From Prevotella sp. (GTDB lineage: Bacteria; Bacteroidota; Bacteroidia; Bacteroidales; Bacteroidaceae), in NCBI GenBank assembly GCA_017471245.1, contig JAFUVB010000060.1, forward strand, positions 1 to 64,000: a DNA stretch of 64,000 bases, in the 5' to 3' direction. Both the position numbers and the translations under genes were made by a program. Within the stretch, counting starts at the first letter, position 1. The number at the start of each line of letters is the position of its first letter. Shown piece after piece: positions 9,207 through 17,828 of this stretch. The notes beneath the pieces are model-generated. The model made no database searches. It was not told the DNA's origin and worked only from the letters and a program-made list of their open reading frames with translations.

Positions 9207-10337
9207 TTATTTTCCAAAGAGTTCGTCAAGCAAGGTGTAGAATGCCGGATCCTCGCCCACGATGGTCTTCACGATCTTTCCATCCGGACCCAAGATGATC
9301 TTGGTGGGGAATCCCTGCACACCATAATCGCTGAGCACTTTGCTGCTGCGTGGGTTGTAGACGTGCAGCCAGGGCAGTTCATTCTTCTTCACGGCATCCT
9401 TCCATTTCTGCTCGGTGTCGTTGCAGTCGATACCCAGTATCTCGAACTTGCCTTTATACTTGTTGTAATAGTTCTTCATCTCGGGGAATCCCTTGATGCA
9501 CCATCCGCACCAGCTGCCCCAGAAGTCGAGGATGACATATTTGCCGCGCAGGCTTGACAGTGCCAATGGATTGCCGTTGATGTCGTTGAGCGTGAATTCA
9601 GGAGCCTGAACGCCGGGAGCCTGCTTCTTGGCAGCCTCTTCCTCTGCCTTCTTCTGTGCCTCAGTCCTGTCGATGATGTTTTGATAGTAAGCCTTCATGC
9701 GACCGTTCTTCACCTCGTCGCTCAGCAGGGCAGCAGCCTCCTTCATCTTGTCGAGGTCTTGGAGCTCAGGTATAATGGCAGCGGCAGCCTCTGATGCAGC
9801 GTGGTTCTTGATGAAGTCGAGTATCACATTCTGCTTCTTGGCTGTGAGAACGGGCATCTGCTCTGAATAGAACTTCTGAGCGGCTTCCTGTCCCTGCTCA
9901 GCCATCATCTTGTTTGCCTTTTCCATCATGGCACTCTGCTCGTTGTTCACGGCTTCCATGGCGAGGTCGGCCTCATGATATTCCTTGTAGAACTTGGAAC
10001 CATTGATGTCGTAGCGGCTCTTCACGTCGCCCACCAGTTCCATGGTCTCACCCGGAACGGCGATAAGCTGCATCTGCACGGGATTGGCTTCGGGCTGGCG
10101 GCTCAGCAATCCTGGTGATACGATAAAGAAGCTGGTCACTTCGTCGGTAGGAAAGTCGAATTCAAACTTGCCGTCTTTCACCACTATGGTTGCAGGCTGG
10201 TTCATTGTTCTCTGCGTAAGAGCCAACAATGTGTCACCCACATTCTTCAGTTCACCCTTTACGTGAACTTTGCCGTCGGCTGCGAATCCCGCCATTGCCA
10301 CGGCGAGCATCACGATAGATAAAAGTGTTTTTTTCAT
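9207..10337 (-). CDS. Exported DUF4369 / TlpA-like thioredoxin protein
   Basis: A 376-aa protein with a signal peptide (residues 1-20, ending GFAA). Residues about 22-110 look like the DUF4369 beta-domain (GKVHVKGELKNVGDTLLAL), followed by a charged helical linker with a KKAEEEAAKK stretch, and a C-terminal thioredoxin domain from about 240 (APEFTLNDINGNPLALSSL). The redox motif is WCGWC in FWGSWCGWCIKGFPE, and the cis-proline loop is FPTKII. Such proteins act in the periplasm on disulphides, for example in cytochrome or outer-membrane protein maturation; the partner is unknown. Its C-terminal domain closely resembles the next gene upstream, suggesting duplication. Confidence 0.9.
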   Translation of the reverse strand: MKKTLLSIVMLAVAMAGFAADGKVHVKGELKNVGDTLLALTQRTMNQPATIVVKDGKFEFDFPTDEVTSFFIVSPGLLSRQPEANPVQMQLIAVPGETMELVGDVKSRYDINGSKFYKEYHEADLAMEAVNNEQSAMMEKANKMMAEQGQEAAQKFYSEQMPVLTAKKQNVILDFIKNHAASEAAAAIIPELQDLDKMKEAAALLSDEVKNGRMKAYYQNIIDRTEAQKKAEEEAAKKQAPGVQAPEFTLNDINGNPLALSSLRGKYVILDFWGSWCGWCIKGFPEMKNYYNKYKGKFEILGIDCNDTEQKWKDAVKKNELPWLHVYNPRSSKVLSDYGVQGFPTKIILGPDGKIVKTIVGEDPAFYTLLDELFGK

Positions 10338-10369
10338 TGTCGTTTAAAAGTGTTTCTATCTTTAATACG

Positions 10370-10377
10370 CAAAAATA
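10370..10377 (-). promoter_or_regulatory. Putative -7 element for the thioredoxin gene
   Basis: TATTTTTG on the minus strand fits TAnnTTTG, 32 nt upstream of the ATG. No clear TTTG is seen 19-21 nt further upstream, so the call is weak. Confidence 0.45.
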
Positions 10378-10456
10378 CCGTTTTTGGGTACACTAATGGT
10401 GTGATATTTAAAAATCGTTATGTTATTTTTAACAATCTTCTCACTCTTGCGCCTCG

Positions 10457-10945
10457 TTATTTGAGCAGTTCGTCGAGAATGGTATAGAATGCGGGGTCTT
10501 CGCCCACCACCACTTTCACCACCTTGCCTTCAGGACTGATGATCACTTTGGTGGGGAATGCCTTCACGCCATACATCACCGTCACCTGGTCGCCTTCGCG
10601 GCTCTGGCGCACATGTTTCCACGGGCAGTTGTGCTTTTCCACGGCTGCCTTCCAGCGTGCCTCCGTGTCGTTGCAGTCAACGCCCACGATTTCCATCTTC
10701 TCCTTGAACTTCTCGTAATAGGTTGCCATCTCGGGGAATCCCTTGATGCAGTTGGCGCACCACGAGCCCCAGAAGTCTAATACCACATACTTGCCGCGCA
10801 GGTCGCTCAGTTTCATGGTGCTGCCGTCGAGTTGGGGCAACGTGAACTCAGGGGCATCCTGTCCTTCTTCCACTTTCGGCGCGCTCTGAGCGCTCATGGT
10901 CAGCGCAAACATCATGGCTGCCATCATCATCATTACTTTCTTCAT
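10457..10945 (-). CDS. Exported thioredoxin-like (TlpA/ResA-type) protein
   Basis: A 162-aa single-domain protein with a signal peptide (ending MSAQ) and a complete thioredoxin fold. The entry loop is DAPEFTLPQLDGSTMKLSDL, the redox motif is WCANC in FWGSWCANCIKGFPE, and the cis-proline loop is FPTKVII. The ends of the two neighbouring thioredoxins (VVGEDPAFYTILDELLK here, IVGEDPAFYTLLDELFGK there) are almost the same, so the pair arose by duplication. It is expected to be a periplasmic thiol-disulphide oxidoreductase. The 119-nt gap between the two genes contains a possible promoter, so they may be transcribed separately. Confidence 0.9.
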   Translation of the reverse strand: MKKVMMMMAAMMFALTMSAQSAPKVEEGQDAPEFTLPQLDGSTMKLSDLRGKYVVLDFWGSWCANCIKGFPEMATYYEKFKEKMEIVGVDCNDTEARWKAAVEKHNCPWKHVRQSREGDQVTVMYGVKAFPTKVIISPEGKVVKVVVGEDPAFYTILDELLK

Positions 10946-11168
10946 GTTCTTGTTGTTTTTAGTATTTACGATTGTTGATCGGTCGCTTTTCTCGGCTCCT
11001 CTGTATAATATATACGATTAACTGGGTAAAATGTATAATCGGGTTAACATTCTTTTTGAATCCATGCCGATATGGTAACTACTCAGCACCTCCTAATAAA
11101 CCCACTCTGCGAATCTTAAAAAGAGTCGCCTACGGCGAGAACCAACGGTCGCTGGCCGAAGGGAAAAG

Positions 11169-11245
11169 CAAATCTTACAAATCTATTCAAAATCTTTCAA
11201 ATCTCTTTTTCTTTTTTGTAAGATTTGGTCAGATTTGTATGATTT
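11169..11245. repeat. AT-rich inverted repeat of AAATCT words
   Basis: The left arm (11169-11205) carries AAATCTTACAAATCT and related words. The right arm (11218-11245) carries the reverse complements (GTAAGATTT, AGATTTGTATGATTT). The RNA or DNA could fold into a long, T-rich hairpin. No gene is seen here. Confidence 0.6.
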
Positions 11246-11455
11246 CCGCCCCCCAATGGGGGCACTCTTCTTTAGGGTGCAGAGTAGTTACCCGATATGT
11301 TGGAAGAGAAACGACGCACAGAGTCAGCAGTGAGAAGCCATATCGAGATGCCGTCCAATAGGACAACAGCTGCCTTCTCCATAGCAATAAAAAAGAATTT
11401 TCCTGCACCTGAGCGCAAACTTCTGATAATTAAGCATTTAGAAGAAAACAACCTG

Positions 11456-11746
11456 CACCCGCTGCGGCACCCGCTGCGACACCCAAGGGGAAGTTAAGAG
11501 TTAAGAGTTAAGAATTAAGAAAGAATGAATTAAGAGGTGAGAGGTGAAAGGCTACAGGTAGGCGAGCGCAGCTCGGGAATGAGGATTAGAAGATTAGAGA
11601 ATACATTCGAGTACAAGTGATCAGTAGCAAGACATTCGTCTACACTCCTGCACTCCTTCACTCCTATACTCCTTAATTCTTTTTTTCTTAATTCTTAACT
11701 CTTAACTTCCCCTTGGGTGTCGCAGCGGGTGTCGCAGCGGGTGTCG
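11456..11746. repeat. Long inverted repeat with 12-bp GCTGCGNNACCC units
   Basis: The left arm (11456-11524) has two 12-bp units GCTGCG(G/A)CACCC, then AAGGGGAAG and TTAAGAG simple repeats. The right arm (about 11686-11744) is its reverse complement over about 55 bp, differing mainly by one missing 7-bp unit. The loop is about 160 bp with further GGTGAGA and ACTCC repeats and no gene. The arrangement resembles a MITE, but no target duplication can be established. Confidence 0.75.
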
Positions 11747-11880
11747 GATAATTTTGTACAAGTAATTGGTAATGAGAAAGATATGCTCAGGTGCCGTACT
11801 TTCGCGTTTTTACACCACGTAGTGTGTTGTTCTGTTGTTAAGTAGTTGGTTGATGTGACTGCCAATGTGCTGTGTAGAAA

Positions 11881-11957
11881 ACCTATGGTTTTGATAGCCG
11901 AAAACGTATTTCTTTGCGGTTGAAACCTATGCTCTTGATGGGTAGAACCTATGTTTT
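11881..11957. repeat. 22-bp phased array of ACCTATG words
   Basis: The word ACCTATG occurs at 11881, 11925 and 11947, with a variant (ACGTATT) at 11904; spacings are 23, 21 and 22 bp. The same word and spacing recur upstream of the GH51 gene at 34.3 kb. Role unknown. Confidence 0.7.
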
Positions 11958-12143
11958 TCAGAAGTGGAAGAAGCAAAAGGCACGTATGATACGCATGCTC
12001 CGTAAGAAATTCGGCGAGGATAAGTCGATGCTTCTGCTTGTCCTCTTCATTGTTTGAGAAGCTATGACAATGAATAAACAGGAAAAAACGCGTTGAAACG
12101 AAAAAAAGTTGCGTTTCGTGATACAACTTATAGAAAAAATCTT

Positions 12144-12151
12144 TATATTTG
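12144..12151 (+). promoter_or_regulatory. Putative -7 element upstream of the small ORF and GH35 gene
   Basis: TATATTTG fits TAnnTTTG and lies 73 nt upstream of the 38-aa ORF and about 215 nt upstream of the GH35 gene. No good -33 TTTG is seen at the usual spacing. Confidence 0.5.
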
Positions 12152-12223
12152 CAGCAGAACACAATAACAGATGATTTATCCAAAGCGGCACGGTGCCGCA
12201 GTTTAAAGTATGGAGGAGTAGCC

Positions 12224-12340
12224 ATGAAGAAAACAAGAAAAATGCAGCATGAAGAGGAGTACGAGTTCGACAACGTGTATAATAGCGAAGCCGATGAACT
12301 CTATTCCGTTGAATCAGAAACGTCCATTTGGTACAGCTGA
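12224..12340 (+). CDS. Small acidic protein, 38 aa, in the GH35 leader
   Basis: An ATG at 12224 follows a strong purine-rich ribosome site (GGAGGAG, 6 nt before it) and opens a 38-residue frame beginning MKKTRKMQHEEEYEFDN and ending SIWYS. It has a basic N-terminus and an acidic, serine-rich remainder, with no signal peptide or membrane helix. It stops 27 nt before the GH35 start and shares its transcript. I do not recognise a family. It could be a true small protein or a leader peptide that tunes translation of the enzyme; the clear ribosome site is the main support. Confidence 0.5.
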   Translation: MKKTRKMQHEEEYEFDNVYNSEADELYSVESETSIWYS

Positions 12341-12367
12341 TACCTTTGAAAGGGCGGAAGAATAATA

Positions 12368-14758
12368 ATGAAAAGGTTTTTCACAGTGAGTTGTCTGTTG
12401 CTGCTGATGTTCGCGGCAGCAGGCAGGGCGAAGGCAGGATCAGTCGCCTTCCAAGTAGAAAAGAACAGGTTCATGTTGGGTGGGCAGCCTTTTGTGGTGA
12501 AGGCTGCAGAGATACACTATCCCCGTATTCCCCGTCCTTACTGGGAGCATCGCATCAGAATGTGCAAGGCACTGGGCATGAACACCATCTGTATCTATGC
12601 TTTCTGGAATATCCATGAGCAGCAAGAGGGTGTTTTCGACTTCACGGGCAACAACGACATTGCCCATTTCTGCCGTTTGGCGCAGAAAAACGGTATGTAT
12701 GTCATTGTGCGTCCCGGTCCCTACGCCTGTGCCGAGTGGGAGATGGGCGGTCTGCCATGGTGGCTGCTGAAGAAAAAGGATATCCGTTTGCGTGAGCAGG
12801 ATCCCTATTTCATGGAACGCGCCGGTCGCTTTGAGCGGCAGCTGGCAGCCCAGTTGTCGCCACTCACCATTCAGAATGGCGGAAACATCATCATGGTGCA
12901 GGTGGAGAACGAATACGGCTCGTATGGTGAGGACAAGGCTTACATGGGAGCTATGCGCGACATCATCCGTGAGGCATGGGGTGATAACGTGGTGCTGTTC
13001 CAATGCGACTGGTCGAGCAACTTTTGGAAAAACGGGCTTGACGATTTGCTATGGACGATGAATTTCGGTACGGGCGCCAATATCGACGAGCAGTTCCGCA
13101 AGCTGAGAGAGATGCGCCCTGATGCCCCACTGATGTGCTCAGAGTTTTGGAGTGGGTGGTTCGACAAATGGGGCGCCCGCCACGAGACGCGCCCTGCCGA
13201 AGATATGGTGGAGGGAATCGACGAGATGCTTTCCAAGGATATTTCGTTCTCGCTGTATATGACCCATGGCGGAACCTCTTTCGGTCATTGGGCTGGTGCC
13301 AACAGTCCGGGCTTTGCACCTGATGTTACATCCTACGACTATGATGCTCCCATCAATGAATATGGTCAGCCCACAGAGAAGTTTTGGCTGTTGCGTAATA
13401 CTCTGCAGAAATACAGCAAGGCAAAACTGCCTGCCGTTCCAAAGGCTCCCATGCCCGTAATCAGCATTCCGACGTTCCAACTGACGGAATGCGCCGAGAT
13501 GATCATTGCCACTGACAGCATCTCTGTGGGCGGATTGAAAACCTTTGAGGACATGAACATGGGGTGGGGGACGATGCTCTATGTCACCGACATGCCCGAG
13601 ATACCCGTGAAGAGTGTTCTCACAATCAACGATGCGCACGACTTTGCCCAGGTGTTCATCGATGGAAAATACATTGGAACCGTTGATCGCGTGAAAAACG
13701 AAAAGAACCTTATGCTCCCGCCTGTGAAGAACAAGAACGCGCGGTTAGCCATCCTCGTAGAAGGCATGGGGCGTATCAATTTCGGCAGGGCTATCAAAGA
13801 CTATAAGGGTATCACCGACAATGTTATTATTTCAGCCGAAGTGGGCAACCATGAGATGACGTGGAAGCCAGTGAAATGGATAAACATGCGTATTCCCGAT
13901 AGTTACGAGCAGGCCTTGCAGGCGTTCAATTGGAAACAGCGGCAGCAAGCACAGCCCGATGACAAGAGAATCGTGATTCGTGGAATGCAAGATGCAGACA
14001 ATTGGTCTGGCGACCTCATGAAGCCTGCATATCATCGTGGCTTTATTAATATAAATAAGGTGGGTGATACGTTCTTGAACATGGAGCATTTCGGTAAGGG
14101 ACAGGTATGGGTGAACGGTCATGCCATCGGACGGTATTGGAACATTGGTCCGCAGCAGACGCTCTACCTTCCCGGCTGCTGGCTGAAGAAAGGCAGGAAC
14201 GAGGTAATCGTATTAGATGTCGTAGGACCGAAGGGCGATGCCACTCTCTTTGGACAAGACCATCCGGAGCTCGACAAGCTGAACATGGAGAAATCGCCAG
14301 TGCATAATGCGCCTGGCGACAAGCCCGACTTGAATTCCGCCGAGCCTGTCCATGTGGGGCAGTTCGCCATTGGCAACGGCTGGCAGCGCATCTCTTTCGG
14401 AAAGAATGCGAAGGGGCGCTATTTCGCCTTGCAGGTAATCAGTGGACACGACGGCAAAGACCGTGTCGCCATGGCTGAGTTGTATCTTTTGGATGCCAAC
14501 GGCAAGCGCATCAGTCGCGAGCCGTGGACGGTGAAGTATGCCGACAGTGAGGAAACCATCCGTGGAAACAATACCGCCGACAAGGTGTTCGACCTACAGG
14601 AAAGCACATACTGGCGCACGGTGAAAGGCGTATCGTTGCCGCATCTGTTGGTCATTGACTTGGGCAGTGAGCACGCCATCAGTGGGTTCGAATACCTTCC
14701 ACGTGCTGAGGAAGGTGCCCCAGAGAGTATCAAGGACTATCGCGTGTTCATGTATTAA
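12368..14758 (+). CDS. GH35 beta-galactosidase, secreted
   Basis: A 796-aa enzyme with a signal peptide (cleavage near residue 24). The GH35 TIM barrel spans about residues 30-345, starting with FMLGGQPFVVKAAEIHYPR. The acid/base is Glu182 in VQVENEYGSYG and the nucleophile is Glu259 in CSEFWSGWFDKWG, both in the classical family contexts. Beta-sandwich domains follow, and residues about 670-796 look like an F5/8 type C (discoidin) carbohydrate-binding module. It should remove terminal beta-galactose, with plant galactan or arabinogalactan side chains as likely sources given the GH51, GH2 and GH105 genes nearby. It is followed after 13 nt by an unrecognised exported protein, so they form an operon. 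Confidence 0.93.
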   Translation: MKRFFTVSCLLLLMFAAAGRAKAGSVAFQVEKNRFMLGGQPFVVKAAEIHYPRIPRPYWEHRIRMCKALGMNTICIYAFWNIHEQQEGVFDFTGNNDIAHFCRLAQKNGMYVIVRPGPYACAEWEMGGLPWWLLKKKDIRLREQDPYFMERAGRFERQLAAQLSPLTIQNGGNIIMVQVENEYGSYGEDKAYMGAMRDIIREAWGDNVVLFQCDWSSNFWKNGLDDLLWTMNFGTGANIDEQFRKLREMRPDAPLMCSEFWSGWFDKWGARHETRPAEDMVEGIDEMLSKDISFSLYMTHGGTSFGHWAGANSPGFAPDVTSYDYDAPINEYGQPTEKFWLLRNTLQKYSKAKLPAVPKAPMPVISIPTFQLTECAEMIIATDSISVGGLKTFEDMNMGWGTMLYVTDMPEIPVKSVLTINDAHDFAQVFIDGKYIGTVDRVKNEKNLMLPPVKNKNARLAILVEGMGRINFGRAIKDYKGITDNVIISAEVGNHEMTWKPVKWINMRIPDSYEQALQAFNWKQRQQAQPDDKRIVIRGMQDADNWSGDLMKPAYHRGFININKVGDTFLNMEHFGKGQVWVNGHAIGRYWNIGPQQTLYLPGCWLKKGRNEVIVLDVVGPKGDATLFGQDHPELDKLNMEKSPVHNAPGDKPDLNSAEPVHVGQFAIGNGWQRISFGKNAKGRYFALQVISGHDGKDRVAMAELYLLDANGKRISREPWTVKYADSEETIRGNNTADKVFDLQESTYWRTVKGVSLPHLLVIDLGSEHAISGFEYLPRAEEGAPESIKDYRVFMY

Positions 14759-14771
14759 GCGCGGTGAACAA

Positions 14772-16775
14772 ATGGTTTGGAAGATGTGGAGACTTGGTTT
14801 TACGCTGTTTTGTCTGTTGGCAATGCTCCCTGTGTTTGCCGGCGAGACAGATTCCCGCATTCAGGAAGGCTGCATGCAGTCGCTCCTGCGGTTCATGCAA
14901 TATGCCAAGAGCATCTATGTGGATGCCGGTGTTAACAGCCGGGGCGATTCCGTGGGCTATTTCAAGGCATGGAGTGCCGGGGAAAGCAATGAGGATGGAG
15001 TGCGCACCAATACCGACCTGGCAATGGTGGTGGCATTTGTCAATAAATACGGTCTGCCGTCAGCTGAAAAACAGACAGGCATCTTGCCTGCCGGTATTAC
15101 TTTTGAAGAGCTACAGACGATGGCATTGCGTGCCTTGCGCTATGCCTACAGCACCCATCGGAGCAACCGCTTAATGACGTGCACCGACGGAAAATACTGG
15201 GGTTCTTCGCCTGAAGATGACGGCTATCGTGATAAGAGACATCAATGGGAGAGTTCGCTGTGGACACTGAGCGTGGCTTTGGCAAGTGGCTTTCTCGGTG
15301 ATAAGGCACGCGACGGAAAAGACTTTGTAAAGAACGTGCTGGTGTCGGAGTGCGATTATCTGCTGATGCGCGAGGTGCCGACCGGCTATCAGGGCGATAC
15401 CAAGGCGGAAGAGAATGGATGGGAGGCGAATGTCCTGGCATGTGGTTGCGCCCTCTATCCCGATCATGAGCATGCAGAGCGGTGGCGCGAGGCATTAAAC
15501 CGCTATGCCTTCAACTGCTATACGGTGGCAGCCGACGCTCAGGACACCACGATGATAGAGGGACGGATGGCAAAAGACTGGTTTGTGGGGCAGAACCTCT
15601 ATGACGATTTCACCCTTCAGAATCATAGTTATTTCCACACCAGCTATCAGAACGTAGTGATGCAGGAACAGGCAGAAAGCATTCTTGCCCTGCATCTCTT
15701 GAACAGTTCCTTCACCCATATCAACCGCACGCTCACCTGGCATTGGCAGGAAGTGTGGGATCAGGTGCTCGCCCAGTTGTCGCTTGTTGATGGTGAGATG
15801 GCAATGCCCAACGGCAACGACTGGAGCATGTTCCTCTTCGATCAGTTGCCCGCCTATGCCGCCATGGCGACCATCATGCGCAATCCCGATGCCTTGATGC
15901 TGGAGAGTCGGTGCCTTCAGTCGCTCCTGTCGCGACAGCAGACCACCACCGACGGTTCCTATATGTTGAATTCAGACATTGGACCGCGGCGAATGGGAGT
16001 CACCGCCCATCGGGTGATGATGACCTGGCTGATGCATGAGCTGTTCCCCACCGACTTCCTTCCCAGCACATGGGATGATTTCGTGGCGCGCCATTTGGAA
16101 GCGAAGGAGTTTGCCAGCCAGCATGTGGTGCGTGGCATGTCGAAAGATCGCTTCACCTGTTTCTCATGGAGCAAGGGACTGAAGAACTGCACCGGCATCA
16201 TCGTACCGAACACGGTGGAGGCATCAAAGATCATGATTCCCTATAAGCAGGGGTTCGGTGGAAACCTGATTGGTGAGCCCGAGCGGATGGTAGAGCAGCC
16301 GGCATTCATCACGAAAGGCAATGAGTGGGTGGCATTTGCCGGCGGGTCACATCCGTTCTGCATCTGGTCTACCCCCGGCAACGCCGTCATTGTGCTCAAC
16401 TGCGGGGTGAACATGGCTCTGTCGATGGATCCTTTTACTTCTGAGGAGCGCCATATCCACTATGGCGATGGATGGATCAGCATCGACAACACCATCGGCA
16501 TTGTAGGCGGAAAAGAGGTGAAGCTTGATAAGAAAGGCGTGGTGAACTCCATCAATACCGCCGTGCTTTCTTCAGAGAAAGCCGATGCCGTGGTATATTA
16601 CTCGAATGTGACACAGCAGCAGACGTCACAGTTGGCTGGACTAATGCAGGTTAGCCGCGACGGAGACATTATCAAGGTGAAGGCAGAAGACCCGGATGGC
16701 ACGGTATATCGCATAGAGTATGACATGCAGCACCGCCATGCCAGAAAAACCACCGAAAGACAAATCATTGAATAA
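14772..16775 (+). CDS. Exported protein of unknown function, possible (alpha/alpha) toroid enzyme
   Basis: The frame is open further upstream, but the ATG at 14772 gives a proper signal peptide (MVWKMWRLGFTLFCLLAML, cleavage after FAG) and starts 13 nt after the GH35 stop, so I take it as the start (667 aa). The first two thirds are helix-rich with many Trp, Tyr and His residues (HQWESSLWTLSVALASGFLG; NHSYFHTSYQNVVMQEQAES), and the last third looks like beta-sandwich. This architecture recalls polysaccharide lyases and toroid glycosidases, but I cannot assign a family. Its place between a GH35 enzyme and a hydrolase suggests a role in the same glycan pathway. Confidence 0.8.
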   Translation: MVWKMWRLGFTLFCLLAMLPVFAGETDSRIQEGCMQSLLRFMQYAKSIYVDAGVNSRGDSVGYFKAWSAGESNEDGVRTNTDLAMVVAFVNKYGLPSAEKQTGILPAGITFEELQTMALRALRYAYSTHRSNRLMTCTDGKYWGSSPEDDGYRDKRHQWESSLWTLSVALASGFLGDKARDGKDFVKNVLVSECDYLLMREVPTGYQGDTKAEENGWEANVLACGCALYPDHEHAERWREALNRYAFNCYTVAADAQDTTMIEGRMAKDWFVGQNLYDDFTLQNHSYFHTSYQNVVMQEQAESILALHLLNSSFTHINRTLTWHWQEVWDQVLAQLSLVDGEMAMPNGNDWSMFLFDQLPAYAAMATIMRNPDALMLESRCLQSLLSRQQTTTDGSYMLNSDIGPRRMGVTAHRVMMTWLMHELFPTDFLPSTWDDFVARHLEAKEFASQHVVRGMSKDRFTCFSWSKGLKNCTGIIVPNTVEASKIMIPYKQGFGGNLIGEPERMVEQPAFITKGNEWVAFAGGSHPFCIWSTPGNAVIVLNCGVNMALSMDPFTSEERHIHYGDGWISIDNTIGIVGGKEVKLDKKGVVNSINTAVLSSEKADAVVYYSNVTQQQTSQLAGLMQVSRDGDIIKVKAEDPDGTVYRIEYDMQHRHARKTTERQIIE

Positions 16776-16776
16776 A

Positions 16777-17811
16777 ATGGAAGAAAACAGTTATATCAAG
16801 CAGTTTCCCGACATCATGAAGGGAAAGAAAATCATGTATGTTCATGGCTTCGGTTCGTCGGCACAGACTGGCACGGTGACTCGCATTCAGGAGATGCTGC
16901 CCAATGCCACGGTCATTGCCGAGGACATTCCAGTGCATCCTGCCGAGGGATTTGCCATGTTAAAGGCGATGGCAGAACGCGAACAGCCTCATCTGATCAT
17001 CGGTACTTCCATGGGCGGCATGTATACGGAGATGCTTCATGGCTTCGACCGCATCCTGATAAATCCTGCTTTCCAGATTGCCGACACGATGGGCGCACAT
17101 GGAATGACGGGCAGGCAGGTGTTCCAGAATCCCCGAAAAGACGGTGTTCAGGAGTTCATAGTGACCAAGTCGATGGTGAAGGAATACCGCGAGATGCAGG
17201 AACAGTGCTTTCAGTATATCAGTTCACCAGAAGTGTCCGATGAGGAAAAGGCAGCTGAACAGCGGCGCGTGTGGGCGCTTTTCGGCGACAAGGATGATCT
17301 TGTGGACACCTACGACCTCTATATGCAATACTATTCGCAGGGCATTTCCTTCCACGGCGAGCACCGTACTAACGACAAAGTGTTCCTCAACAGCGTGATG
17401 CCCGTCATCCGTTGGATCGACGACAGGCAGGAAGGGCGTGAGCGCCCCATCGTTTATATCTCCATCACTGCCCTGCGCGACCACCGCAACATGCAGCATT
17501 CCAGTGCCATGAAAGCCTTTCGGAGACTGTTGGAGTCGTATCAGGTATATGTCGTAGCCGATTCGCCTAACTACGATCTCGGCTATGTGAAGGCTGTTCA
17601 GGAGTGGACGCGCGAGGTGGTGAACGTGCCGGCATACCGCCATCTGATATTCACCAACCAGAAAAACCTGCTTTATGGCGACTATCTGATTGATCCTTCC
17701 AGTGAGAATGGCGCAAGCGACTTCATGGGAACCCGCATAGCCTTCGGCAGCGACACCTTTAAGACCTGGGAGGAAATCATGGAGTATTTCGAGAGGTTAG
17801 GCGGACAATAA
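16777..17811 (+). CDS. YqiA/YcfP-like alpha/beta hydrolase with extra C-terminal domain
   Basis: A 344-aa cytoplasmic protein; the ATG at 16777 overlaps the preceding stop region (1 nt gap) and gives the natural N-terminus. Residues about 18-225 form an alpha/beta-hydrolase of the YqiA/UPF0227 type: YVHGFGSSAQTGT (oxyanion region) and nucleophile elbow GTSMGGM with Ser78, with an Asp in FGDKDD and a His in FHGEHR as likely partners. The last 110 residues (from about 232) are a second domain whose end (LLYGDYLIDPSSENGASDF, then FGSDTFKTWEEIMEYF) resembles the tail of HAD-type 5'-nucleotidases, but the usual DxDxT start motif is absent. The substrate is unknown, probably a small ester. Confidence 0.8.
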   Translation: MEENSYIKQFPDIMKGKKIMYVHGFGSSAQTGTVTRIQEMLPNATVIAEDIPVHPAEGFAMLKAMAEREQPHLIIGTSMGGMYTEMLHGFDRILINPAFQIADTMGAHGMTGRQVFQNPRKDGVQEFIVTKSMVKEYREMQEQCFQYISSPEVSDEEKAAEQRRVWALFGDKDDLVDTYDLYMQYYSQGISFHGEHRTNDKVFLNSVMPVIRWIDDRQEGRERPIVYISITALRDHRNMQHSSAMKAFRRLLESYQVYVVADSPNYDLGYVKAVQEWTREVVNVPAYRHLIFTNQKNLLYGDYLIDPSSENGASDFMGTRIAFGSDTFKTWEEIMEYFERLGGQ

Positions 17812-17828
17812 TCAGAATCACGACAGAC

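Noticed and set aside
11695-12273. 192-aa minus-strand frame in the repeat-rich gap
   Set aside because: It consists of repeat DNA read in an odd frame, with no domain or ribosome site.
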